9,659 bases of DNA from Thermoplasmata archaeon (GCA_021836665.1 JAKBHQ010000502.1:1-9659), one strand, 5' to 3'; shown: positions 1 through 7,293, counted from the stretch's first letter. The notes: a model not told the origin generated them from the sequence alone. Made by a program: numbers and translations.

Positions 1-359
1 ATAATAACCCGGTGGGCTGAAACCGCTGGCGCTATAGAGGCCGCCGAGACGACTGCCCTCGCCTCCTCAACGCTAAGCGTCGAGGAGACCCTGGTGACGA
101 CGGTGCAGTCCGGATGGCTTGCGTCTTCTACCGAAACACAGACTCCACAGACTCCACAGCCCCCCATCGGACAAAGTATCCCCTTCGCCATCGCCTTGGC
201 GGCGAAAAACTTACCTGAACCCGAAGGTCCCACGAATAAGTAGGACTGTCCTAGACGACCTAAGTGCATCCTGAGGTCGCTTATCAGGCTTGCGCGATCG
301 AGCAGCAGATCCTCAAATGAATGGCCTTTGCCGAGTATTTGCGGGTTGTTGGCCGGCAT
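1..359 (-). CDS. holB: DNA polymerase III subunit delta' (clamp loader), 5' part only
   Basis: This is the N-terminal 119 residues of a clamp-loader subunit; the gene runs off the left edge. Delta' is part of the complex that loads the sliding clamp onto primed DNA. The sequence shows a start ATG at 359, then YLFVGPSGSGK (residues 40-50), a P-loop in which the usual Ser/Thr after Lys50 is Phe51. Next come four cysteines (63, 68, 71, 74) in a C-X4-C-X2-C-X2-C zinc motif, followed by HPD (82-84), as in the delta'/DnaX family. E. coli delta' has C-X8-C-X2-C-X2-C, so the first spacing is short here. The degenerate P-loop suggests weak or absent ATP hydrolysis, which favours delta' over the DnaX ATPase subunit. 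The ATG follows the tmk TAG with no base between and in the same frame, so translation is probably coupled. A dnaX-like gene is the alternative, but the tmk neighbourhood argues for holB. Confidence 0.88.
   Translation of the reverse strand, partial: MPANNPQILGKGHSFEDLLLDRASLISDLRMHLGRLGQSYLFVGPSGSGKFFAAKAMAKGILCPMGGCGVCGVCVSVEDASHPDCTVVTRVSSTLSVEEARAVVSAASIAPAVSAHRVI
137..159. repeat. 9-base tandem duplication inside the holB zinc motif
   Basis: Two copies of CAGACTCCA (139-147 and 148-156) stand in tandem, and the period-9 match extends over 137-159. On the coding strand the unit encodes Cys-Gly-Val twice, giving two of the four cysteine ligands. It is in frame and does not disrupt the gene. 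Confidence 0.7.
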
Positions 360-965
360 CTAGCGCTTCGACCCGGCCTTCTCAAAGATTCGACCGATGA
401 TCGCCTCGGTAATATCCTCTAGTCCCATCTCGGCGTCGATAATAAACCACCCGAATCTTTCGGCCAGCTCACGATAGCCGTCACGAACCGCAAACCAGAA
501 GGCTTCACCTCTTTTTTCAAAGGTACTTTGATCGCTAATTTTCCTAGGACTTTCAAGGTCCAATAGGACCACTAAGTCGGGGTCTATCACCTCAGCAGAC
601 AGGTGATTCAGCCTGTAGATCTCCTCGACGTCGATTCCGTTGACCATCCCCTGATAGACCAGAGAGGAGCCCAAATATCGATCCGATATCACCATTTCGC
701 CCCTCGCAAGAGCCGGGCGGATGGTAGTTCGGCAGTGTTCGATCCGTGAAGCCCCCATAACCATCGCCTCAGCCCACGGGTCTAACTCGTCCTGATCCAA
801 AATTAAGCTTCGAAGTGACTCGGCGAATCCGCAACCACCCGGCTCACGAGTAGCTGTAACTAGGACACCCTCTTTTCTAAGAAGCTGCGTCACCCTTTCG
901 AGCTGGGTCGACTTGCCCGATCCGTCAACGCCCTCGAATACGACAAAACTACTCCTTGGGATCAC
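360..965 (-). CDS. tmk: Thymidylate kinase (dTMP kinase)
   Basis: The enzyme phosphorylates dTMP to dTDP with ATP in the cytoplasm, the step leading to dTTP. At 201 residues it has the usual family length. Visible motifs are the P-loop EGVDGSGKST (11-20), REPGG (40-44), which contacts the nucleotide, the dTMP-site SRIEHCRTTIRPAL (73-86), the catalytic DRY (95-97) with VYQG (103-106), and a LID segment around 140-165. The P-loop lacks the Arg of yeast-type enzymes, so it is closer to the bacterial class with basic residues in the LID. The start is GTG at 965, which overlaps the topA TGA as GTGA. An AAGAGG stretch lies about 5 bases upstream inside topA. It is clearly co-transcribed with topA and holB. 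All key motifs are present. Confidence 0.97.
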   Translation of the reverse strand: MIPRSSFVVFEGVDGSGKSTQLERVTQLLRKEGVLVTATREPGGCGFAESLRSLILDQDELDPWAEAMVMGASRIEHCRTTIRPALARGEMVISDRYLGSSLVYQGMVNGIDVEEIYRLNHLSAEVIDPDLVVLLDLESPRKISDQSTFEKRGEAFWFAVRDGYRELAERFGWFIIDAEMGLEDITEAIIGRIFEKAGSKR

Positions 966-3661
966 GTTCGCCTCTTGGTTGTCGTCCTTTTTGTTCCTGA
1001 TCGAGTCGCAGTTCGTCTCGCTTTGGGCTTCGCGTCATCTGCCGTCTCTGCCAATTTCGCCCTTCTTATCTCCAAGAGATCCAAGGCAGCCTCAAGGGTC
1101 AATGTGTCGGGGTTGGTCCCCCGTGGGATCGATGCATTGACCGAGCCGTCGGTCACATAGGGGCCAAAACGCCCGGCCTTCAATGAGACATCCTTCTCGG
1201 TTACCGGCGAGACACCCAAAATGTTTGCTGGCTGGGCCTGGGAGCGTTGGCGCCTGTTCTCTTTAGGCTTAGAGAAAAGCTCCAACGCCTCCTCGAGGGT
1301 CACTGTCAACAGGGATCTCTCATCGGTTAGCGAGCGTGAATCTTTGCCCTTGGTGAGATATGGGCCAAAACGCCCGTTCTGGGCGACGATCTCCTCTTTA
1401 GATTCGGGATCTAATCCTACTACCCTAGGTAGCTCCAAAAGCTCCAGAGCATCTTGTAGGGTTATCGTCTCGATCGACATATCCGAAAAAAGCGAAGCGG
1501 TCTTTGCCTTGGCTTTCGAGTCTGGATCGGGATCCTGCAGCTGGACATAGGGGCCAAAACGCCCGGCCTTAGCGATGACCAAAAATCCGGTCTTCGAATC
1601 GATACCAACCTCGCGATCCTGCTTCTTGGAATTGAGCAGTTCCATCGCTTTCTCTACGGTTAGCTCGTCTGGTGCCAGGTCGTCTGGAACCGGAGCGGTC
1701 TCTTCTCCGACTTTAAGGTAGGTGCCAAACTTCCCAATCCTGGCATAGATGATCTCACCGCTTTCTGCGGTACCCACTTCTAGAGTGTTGATCTCCCTAG
1801 CGTCAATCTCAGAAAGCTGATCTTGCACAAGGTTCTTCAGCCCGGTCTTGCCGTCACCAAAATAGAAGTGAGAAAGGTAGTCCTTGGGGGTCAGGTTCCC
1901 GTCGGCTATCTGGTCCAAATCGTCCTCTAAAGAGGCGGTAAATCCGAAATCTACGAGGGTAGAGAAGTACTTCTCCAAAAGTCCAACAACCGAAAATGCG
2001 ACGTAGGAAGGGACTAGCGCTTGGCCCTTGCGCCACACATAGCCCCGGTCCATAATCGTCTGGATGATCGAAGCGTAGGTGGAAGGTCTTCCAACACCCA
2101 ACTCTTCGAGCGCTTTGACCAGCGAGGCCTCTGTATATCGCGAGGGCGGTTGGGTCTCATGTGACTCTGGGACAAGCCCCAAAAGATCGAGCCGGTCTCC
2201 GACTTCGAGAATCGGTAGTCTCGTCGAATTTGAGTCCTTTTCCGAAGGTTCGTCGGTGTCCTCGACATAAACCTTCAAGAAACCGAAGAAGGTTATCTGG
2301 GTACCAGAAGCCGAAAATGTCGCCAAAGATCCTCGAGGAAAGCCCGTGCTGGAATCGTCTCCTTGAGAACGAACGTCTGCGGCTAGCGGAGCCGTCATCT
2401 TTATAGATGCCGTCGATCCGACGGCATCTTTCATCTGCGAAGCTACCGTTCGTCTCCAGATGAGTTCGTAGAGTTTGTTCTCATCCGACCCGAGCTCTTT
2501 AGCTATCTGTTCTGGCGTCTTCCAACTCTCCCCCGAAGGCCGAATCGCCTCGTGAGCCTCTTGGGCATTTTTGACCTTCTTGTTATAGCTCCTCGGGGAC
2601 GTAGGTACGTAGCTCGGGCCATACAGCGAAGATGCAATCCGCCTCGCCTCGACAATCGCGACTTCGGCGAGATTTGTCGAGTCCGTTCGCATGTAGGTTA
2701 TGTAACCGTTTTCGTAGAGTCGTTGGGCTACGCTCATGGTCCTTTGAGAAGAAAACCTAAGCTTTCTCCCGGCTTCTTGCTGGAGGGTAGAGGTGATAAA
2801 CGGAGCGGCGGGCGACCTCTTGTAAGGCTTGGTCTCGGTATCGGAAACTACAAATTCAGAGTTCCCGAGGGCGGCAATCAAAGATGCCGACATCTCCTGG
2901 TCGATGACAATTGTGTCTGACTTTGAGGTTTTTTTTATGAGATTGCCGTCGGGGCCGAAATCTCTTCCGGTAGCGACCCTCCGAGCGTTTACCATCGTCA
3001 ACTTTGCGTCGAAGGTCTCTTTTTGCTTGGACAAGCTCGCAATGACGTCAAAATAGCCCGCCGAACGGAATGCGATCCGATCCCGCTCCCGCTGAACAAG
3101 TATCCGGCAAGCCACCGATTGGACCCTCCCGGCAGAAAGCCCTTGCTGGACCTTTCGCCAGAGTACCGGGGAAATCTCGTAGCCGTAGAGGCGGTCTAGG
3201 ATCCGGCGGGCCTCCTGAGCTTCGACGAGGTTTCGGTCAAGATCTCTCGGGTTTGAGATAGCGTCATGGATTGCGCCCTCGGTAATTTCGTGAAAGACCA
3301 TCCGCTTCACCGGAACTTTTGGGGATAGCACCTCCAATAGGTGCCAGGCTATCGACTCTCCCTCGCGGTCCTCGTCTGTCGCTAGATAAAGCTCAGACGC
3401 CGAGGCGAGGAGTTCCTTGAGCTTCTTTACCTGGTTCTTCTTCTCCTTAGAAACGATATAGAGGGGTTTGAAGCCGTTATCGGTATCAACTCCAATCCTC
3501 GACCAGGGCAGGGACTTATAGGCAGCAGGAACTTCAGATGCGTTTCGAGGGAGATCCCTGATATGCCCAATGGAGGGTTCAACTAAGAATTCCGAACCCA
3601 AAAAACGCGAAATCGTCTTCGCCTTTGCCGGAGATTCAACGATTACCAGGGGTTTTGCCAT
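962..3661 (-). CDS. topA: DNA topoisomerase I, actinobacterial type
   Basis: This type IA topoisomerase relaxes negative supercoils by cutting one strand and holding it on a tyrosine. Residue numbers here count from an upstream in-frame TTG (3670). The TOPRIM domain has VIVESPAKAK (9-18, Glu12) and the acidic cluster DEDREGE (99-105). The active-site motif GYITYMRTDST has Tyr326 followed by Arg328. Four C-terminal repeats carry GKFGTY (646-651) or GRFGPY (703-708, 766-771, 833-838). A Lys/Arg tail covers about 880-902. The only cysteine is Cys188, so the zinc ribbons of the E. coli enzyme are absent. I chose ATG 3661 (M4, giving MAKPLVIVESPAKAK, 899 residues) because it fits the family N-terminus. 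GGAG lies only 3 bases before it, and TTG 3670 (902 residues) has GGGA 5 bases upstream, so the start remains open. The gene ends in a GTGA overlap with tmk. Confidence 0.97.
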   Translation of the reverse strand: MAKPLVIVESPAKAKTISRFLGSEFLVEPSIGHIRDLPRNASEVPAAYKSLPWSRIGVDTDNGFKPLYIVSKEKKNQVKKLKELLASASELYLATDEDREGESIAWHLLEVLSPKVPVKRMVFHEITEGAIHDAISNPRDLDRNLVEAQEARRILDRLYGYEISPVLWRKVQQGLSAGRVQSVACRILVQRERDRIAFRSAGYFDVIASLSKQKETFDAKLTMVNARRVATGRDFGPDGNLIKKTSKSDTIVIDQEMSASLIAALGNSEFVVSDTETKPYKRSPAAPFITSTLQQEAGRKLRFSSQRTMSVAQRLYENGYITYMRTDSTNLAEVAIVEARRIASSLYGPSYVPTSPRSYNKKVKNAQEAHEAIRPSGESWKTPEQIAKELGSDENKLYELIWRRTVASQMKDAVGSTASIKMTAPLAADVRSQGDDSSTGFPRGSLATFSASGTQITFFGFLKVYVEDTDEPSEKDSNSTRLPILEVGDRLDLLGLVPESHETQPPSRYTEASLVKALEELGVGRPSTYASIIQTIMDRGYVWRKGQALVPSYVAFSVVGLLEKYFSTLVDFGFTASLEDDLDQIADGNLTPKDYLSHFYFGDGKTGLKNLVQDQLSEIDAREINTLEVGTAESGEIIYARIGKFGTYLKVGEETAPVPDDLAPDELTVEKAMELLNSKKQDREVGIDSKTGFLVIAKAGRFGPYVQLQDPDPDSKAKAKTASLFSDMSIETITLQDALELLELPRVVGLDPESKEEIVAQNGRFGPYLTKGKDSRSLTDERSLLTVTLEEALELFSKPKENRRQRSQAQPANILGVSPVTEKDVSLKAGRFGPYVTDGSVNASIPRGTNPDTLTLEAALDLLEIRRAKLAETADDAKPKARRTATRSGTKRTTTKRRT
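1155..1570. repeat. DNA-level repeats within the topA C-terminal domain
   Basis: A 26-base stretch at 1155-1180 is repeated exactly at 1545-1570. A 15-base core (GGGCCAAAACGCCCG) occurs a third time at 1362-1376, and a diverged copy lies near 1721-1737. On the coding strand these encode the GRFGPY cores of the C-terminal DNA-binding repeats. Identity at DNA level, including third codon positions, suggests recent duplication or gene conversion between repeats. Confidence 0.85.
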
Positions 3662-3679
3662 CTGCTCCAAACCATTCCC

Positions 3680-3711
3680 ATGGACCTAATCAACCGACCG
3701 GTCCCGTCCAT
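3680..3711 (-). promoter_or_regulatory. Inverted repeats just upstream of topA
   Basis: The roughly 140-base gap between the permease stop and topA has no gene. It holds overlapping inverted repeats: ATGGAC (3680-3685) with GTCCAT (3706-3711), GGACC (3682-3686) with GGTCC (3700-3704), and the palindrome GACCGGTC (3696-3703). In RNA they would form a hairpin about 20 bases before the topA start. This could be a weak terminator for the permease transcript, a leader structure or an operator. I cannot choose between these, and chance is possible. Confidence 0.3.
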
Positions 3712-3803
3712 CCAACCTAGGGTACGCAGAAAACTTCATTGGAACTGTGAATTCCACTAAGACTACGGCGAAATTAAAAATTCCCTTTATCCAATCGATC
3801 CTG

Positions 3804-6206
3804 TTATTCGCCGTCCTCTTCCGAATCAGGCCCGACCAGAAACTCATACTTCGGGTTGAGCATAGCGAGGTGCCCGCCGACCTCTCCAACCATCCCCTCA
3901 ACCAGCAGCCTTCGTCCGGGAGTAATACCAGGAACGGCCCGTCTTCCAGCAAAAACCAGCACGATTCCACCAGTGGAGTCCTCGATCCTCGCCGCGAAGG
4001 CGGGTACTGAGTCCCACGACTGAACCCTAACGAGCTTCACACGGCCTGCAACCTTTGCCTTAGTTCTATAGGCAACGCTCCCAATTGGTACCGCTCCGGG
4101 AACAATTAGATGGATATCCGTTTCGCTTTCGGGCGATTGAGTCGCCGTTTGCTGCGAGGTCTCAGCAGAGGAGGGCTTCTTGGATTTAAACCTGACCAGG
4201 GAGGTCTTCTTCGTTCCGAGTTCGAAGGGGATAATGGTCGCGTTAACGTGGGGAATTTGCGACACGACCTCAGCTATGGAATCTGCCGTTCGGTCATGAA
4301 GCACCCTACTCCAAATCCTCGAGTACCCTCGCCTAGGCAGCAGCACGGTAACTTCTGTCTCCCCATCGGCGGTGTATTCGGTGACGAGTTCTAAAGAAAC
4401 ACTCCGTATCCTTCGGTCCGGACACTCTACAACCTCTAGCTCGATTCGGCCGAGACCCCTTTTACCCCACTCCTCCTCCAGCTCCCTCGCCTGTTTCACA
4501 TCCAAGATAAAGTGGATCGCTTTGAGGTCGTCTGGATTGATGGCTCGAGCATATTGAATTGCCCTAGCAGTCGCTAGGTCCAGTCGATCGACGAATACAA
4601 GCACCGTATGGCTCTTGAGGATCGGCTCATCACAAGCTGCGGCTACTCCAGATTCGAGCTCGCTCTCCTCTTCCACATAGACCTTGTTTAGCCTGATAAA
4701 CAGGATGACCAATACCGGCATCATTACCAATACCACCCAGGCTCCCCTGGTGAACTTGGTGTAGGCAAAGATGAAGTCGACGATAAAGGATAAAACGGCT
4801 GCGGATCCGTTGACCGCAATTCTCCACTTATAACCGGGTTCCTTCACGTTTAAATGGTGTTTTACCATTCCCGCACCGGCCATGGTAAATCCGGTGAAGA
4901 CACCGATTGCGTACATAGCGATCAAGGCGGTGACTCGGGCCTTGGTCGCGATCAGCAAGATCTCCGCCAGGACGGCCAGGACGATAATCCCATTGGAGAA
5001 TACGAGCCTGTGCCCACGCTTAGTGAACTGCCTCGGCAAAAAGGAGTCCGCAGCGGTAAAGGAAGCCAAGAAGGGGAATCCAGTGAAGGAGGTGTTGGCG
5101 GCCAACACCAAAATCATCGTCGTAGATATCTGCAAAAATAGATACAGAAAGCGGCCGACGGGGCTAGTTCCATATGTGTAGGTTGCTATCTGGGAGATCA
5201 AGGTCGGAGTACCTGACAGCATCGGAACAGCGTGGGTAAATACCGCCAACAACGAGACTCCCAGGAACATCGTCCCTAAAATCAGGCTCATCGCTAAAAG
5301 GGTCTTGCGTGCGTTTCTTTCTTGAGGTGACTTGAAGATTCCTACGCCGTTAGAGATCGCCTCTGTTCCGGTCAATGCCGTGCCACCACTAGCAAAAGCC
5401 TGTAGCACGATAAATAAAGAAGCACCCATGAGTAAGCCCGACCCGCCTAGACCGGCGTGATACGCGCCCGACTGGTGAATGCTGTGCATGGGGAGATGTC
5501 CAAATATGAACCTAAAAAGTCCAAGAAAAATCATTATCCCCATATTGGCGATAAACAGAAAAGTCGGAATTGCGAAACTTTTTCCGGCTTCCCGGATTCC
5601 CCTTAGGTTGCCGAAAGCCAATAGTGCAACAAAAAAGACCGATATCTCGACGTTATAGGGGGTCAGTGAAGGCACCGCCGAGGTCAAAGCGTCGGTCCCA
5701 GCAGATACCGAGACCGCCACAGTGAGGGTGTAGTCGATCAGAAGCGCCGCAGCGGCTAACTGAGCTAACTTCAGCCCGAATGTCTCTCGGGTCACTACGT
5801 ATGCGCCACCGGCCTTCGGAAAGGCCCTGATTACTTGGAGATAGGACGCAGTAACAAAAGCCAGCACGATCAGGATAAGGACCGTTATCGGAATGACGAG
5901 CCCATATGCGGCAACGCCGATAATCGGGATCAAAACAACGAGAATCTGTTCCGTAGCATATGCGGAAGAGGACATGACGTCCGAACTCAACACGGCGAGT
6001 GCGGTCGGCTTGCCTAGTCTCTCCCCAGAAAGCGACTCGTTGACGAGCGGCTTTCCTAGCAACTTATTTTTCAGCCGATAGGAGAGCTTCTCCGGCAGTT
6101 CATAACTCCCAGACCTTGGTAAGGCTCCCGGGGCTCTTGAGACTCTTCCTCCGGTCGAAAATCTCCCGGGTTCGACGATGGGAGCCCCTTCATTTACATC
6201 CGTCAC
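3804..6206 (-). CDS. KimA-like APC permease (probable K+ importer) with USP-like and OB-fold C-terminal domains
   Basis: This is an 800-residue inner-membrane transporter. Domains in order: a hydrophilic N-terminus (1-65); about 12 membrane helices (about 70-505) of APC/LeuT type; a cytosolic USP-like domain (about 531-662, beginning HTVLVFVDRLDLATARAI); a Ser/Gln-rich linker (about 665-697); an OB-fold-like domain (about 700-795, with KVAGRVKLVRVQ and GRRLLVEGMVGEVGGHLAML). The motif SSDVMSSSAYATEQIL (74-89) and DYTLTVAVS (158-166) match B. subtilis KimA. Asp76, Tyr83, Asp158, Tyr159, Thr162 and Ser166 fall at the spacing of the KimA residues I recall as binding K+ (Asp36, Tyr43, Asp117, Tyr118, Thr121, Ser125). 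The function is therefore probably K+/H+ symport, possibly controlled by a nucleotide at the USP-like domain. The start is GTG 6206, the only start codon after an in-frame stop, with AGGGATGG about 7 bases upstream. It is divergent from two trkA genes. Amino-acid transport is the alternative. The OB-fold is normally a separate protein. Confidence 0.85.
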   Translation of the reverse strand: MTDVNEGAPIVEPGRFSTGGRVSRAPGALPRSGSYELPEKLSYRLKNKLLGKPLVNESLSGERLGKPTALAVLSSDVMSSSAYATEQILVVLIPIIGVAAYGLVIPITVLILIVLAFVTASYLQVIRAFPKAGGAYVVTRETFGLKLAQLAAAALLIDYTLTVAVSVSAGTDALTSAVPSLTPYNVEISVFFVALLAFGNLRGIREAGKSFAIPTFLFIANMGIMIFLGLFRFIFGHLPMHSIHQSGAYHAGLGGSGLLMGASLFIVLQAFASGGTALTGTEAISNGVGIFKSPQERNARKTLLAMSLILGTMFLGVSLLAVFTHAVPMLSGTPTLISQIATYTYGTSPVGRFLYLFLQISTTMILVLAANTSFTGFPFLASFTAADSFLPRQFTKRGHRLVFSNGIIVLAVLAEILLIATKARVTALIAMYAIGVFTGFTMAGAGMVKHHLNVKEPGYKWRIAVNGSAAVLSFIVDFIFAYTKFTRGAWVVLVMMPVLVILFIRLNKVYVEEESELESGVAAACDEPILKSHTVLVFVDRLDLATARAIQYARAINPDDLKAIHFILDVKQARELEEEWGKRGLGRIELEVVECPDRRIRSVSLELVTEYTADGETEVTVLLPRRGYSRIWSRVLHDRTADSIAEVVSQIPHVNATIIPFELGTKKTSLVRFKSKKPSSAETSQQTATQSPESETDIHLIVPGAVPIGSVAYRTKAKVAGRVKLVRVQSWDSVPAFAARIEDSTGGIVLVFAGRRAVPGITPGRRLLVEGMVGEVGGHLAMLNPKYEFLVGPDSEEDGE

Positions 6207-6286
6207 AGCGGTTCCATCCCTATCATCCGAACCAGCGCCAATGTGTGGCCAGAGAATACTCCACGATACCTAGACCTCGGTTAAAA

Positions 6287-6326
6287 CCCAAAAGCGCTCA
6301 ACCAAACCAACATAGACCCAAAAGCC
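6287..6326. repeat. 10-base direct repeat, 30-base period, upstream of the permease
   Basis: ACCCAAAAGC occurs at 6287-6296 and 6317-6326, 30 bases apart start to start, or about three helical turns. The spacer contains the related ACCAAACCAA (6301-6310). On the minus strand these lie about 80-120 bases before the permease start, where an activator or repressor could bind. Confidence 0.4.
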
Positions 6327-6484
6327 CTTCGACGCTGCAAGCTAAAACCCTCCTCTTACATGCCATCTATCCGCACTGCCCACTCGCCAAGATCCACCCA
6401 CATTCCGATCTCTCCAAAGGCCAGCCCAAAGCGAGACTGCTCCTTGGCGTTGTCCGAGCCAACTGGGTCCAAGCCCCCGGCAGA

Positions 6485-6498
6485 CTCGAAAATTCGAG
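6485..6498. promoter_or_regulatory. Inverted repeat CTCGAA-AA-TTCGAG, possible operator
   Basis: Six-base arms with a two-base spacer are followed on the plus strand by a five-T run (6501-6505). No transcript is expected to end here in that direction, so an operator between the divergent genes is more likely than a terminator. It lies about 50 bases before the proposed trkA -35 element. Confidence 0.35.
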
Positions 6499-6549
6499 CA
6501 TTTTTGCACCTGATTTTAATTCTGCTTTCAGATGCGACTTTTAGCAAGA

Positions 6550-6577
6550 TTGAAGGTATTTCCAAACTTTATATATC
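6550..6577 (+). promoter_or_regulatory. Possible sigma70-type promoter for trkA
   Basis: TTGAAG (6550-6555) and TATATC (6572-6577) are separated by 16 bases in the most AT-rich part of the intergenic region. Transcription would begin near 6584, leaving a leader of about 45 bases before the GTG at 6631. GGAG at 6610-6613 is too far from that start to be a good ribosome site. Confidence 0.4.
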
Positions 6578-6630
6578 TTTATTGGCCCAATTGGCAGTAA
6601 AAGGGTAGCGGAGCGTATTGCATAGATGCT

Positions 6631-7293
6631 GTGCACGTAATAGTTGTTGGATGCGGAAGAGTCGGGTCAGAGCTAGCGACTCGATTAGATCAGGCTGGCC
6701 ACAAGGTGGTAGTAATAGACAAGGAAGCGGCGAGTTTCAAGAGGCTCTCCGACACATATGGGGGCCGCACCGTGGTCGGCTTCGGCTTTGACCGCGATAC
6801 CCTCGCAGAAGCAGAAGTAGAGCGTGCCGATGCCCTGGCGGCGGTCACTTCCGGCGATAATTCGAATATCTTGACGGCGAGGATCGCTAGAGAGAACTTC
6901 GAGATCGAACACGTCGTAGCGAGGATATACGATCCGAGAAGGGCTCTGATCTATCAGCGTCTCGGAATACAGACGGTGGCCACCGTAACGTGGACAACTG
7001 ATCAGGTCATGCGAAGGCTCTCACCGGAGGACTACACCGAAGAGTGGTCGACCCCCAATGGTGAGCTAGTCCTGACCGAGGTATTGCTACCTGACAATTG
7101 GGCAGGGAAAAGGCTTTCCGGAATCGAATCTCAGGGAGAAATCCGCATAGTCGCTATCTCAAGGGCTGAGAAGTCCACAATACCGACTCACGATTCGGTT
7201 GGTCAAGAGGGCGATCTACTTCATGTAGCGGTCAAAAGAAACAATTTGGCGAAGCTGGCAGAGGTCCTAAATGGAGAAGGGGCGAAGAAGTGA
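6631..7293 (+). CDS. trkA: TrkA/RCK potassium-transport regulator, first copy
   Basis: This 220-residue cytosolic protein regulates a potassium transporter or channel by sensing NAD(H) or another nucleotide. The N-terminal Rossmann domain (TrkA-N, about 1-120) starts MHVIVVGCGRVG, with the GxGxxG glycines at 7, 9 and 12. Asp30 at the end of the second strand is the expected ribose-binding acid. A TrkA-C domain follows (about 145-215). This is one-RCK size, about half of E. coli TrkA, as in Mycobacterium CeoB. The start is GTG 6631; no other start codon lies in frame downstream of the stop at 6598, but the ribosome site is poor. It overlaps the second copy by GTGA. No TrkH or KtrB gene is in the window, so its partner is either the divergent KimA-like permease or a channel encoded elsewhere. 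Confidence 0.92.
   Translation: MHVIVVGCGRVGSELATRLDQAGHKVVVIDKEAASFKRLSDTYGGRTVVGFGFDRDTLAEAEVERADALAAVTSGDNSNILTARIARENFEIEHVVARIYDPRRALIYQRLGIQTVATVTWTTDQVMRRLSPEDYTEEWSTPNGELVLTEVLLPDNWAGKRLSGIESQGEIRIVAISRAEKSTIPTHDSVGQEGDLLHVAVKRNNLAKLAEVLNGEGAKK

Larger units (their letters stand above)
6207..6630. other. Divergent intergenic region between the permease and trkA
   Basis: These 424 bases hold no gene I can assign. The half near trkA (6480-6600) is AT-rich and carries an inverted repeat and a possible promoter. The half near the permease carries direct repeats. On the minus strand, 6356-6485 reads as about 40 codons with protein-like composition (for example FGEIGMWVDLGEW) but no recognised family. 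I looked for a c-di-AMP riboswitch upstream of the permease, because B. subtilis kimA has one, and did not find its conserved core. Confidence 0.6.

Noticed and set aside
2552..2920. 122-codon plus-strand frame inside topA
   Set aside because: It is fully antisense to the conserved core of topA and has no recognisable motif; it is a shadow of that gene.
3662..3670. TTG at 3670 as the topA start
   Set aside because: The ATG three codons later gives the family-typical MAKPLVIVESPAKAK start. The TTG is kept as an alternative because GGGA is well spaced before it.
6207..6480. c-di-AMP (ydaO-type) riboswitch upstream of the permease
   Set aside because: B. subtilis kimA has one, so I read the minus strand for the conserved core. 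Only loose similarities (GGACCCAGTTGG, GGGTGGATC) are present and the conserved AGCTAACC-like part is missing on the correct strand.
6485..6505. Inverted repeat followed by five T as an intrinsic terminator
   Set aside because: No plus-strand gene ends upstream of it, and the arms with a two-base spacer form a poor hairpin; an operator is more likely.
6116..6544. 142-codon plus-strand frame
   Set aside because: It overlaps the permease start and the control region, is rich in Pro/Ser/Arg/His with no motif, and starts inside the opposite gene. It is a chance frame.
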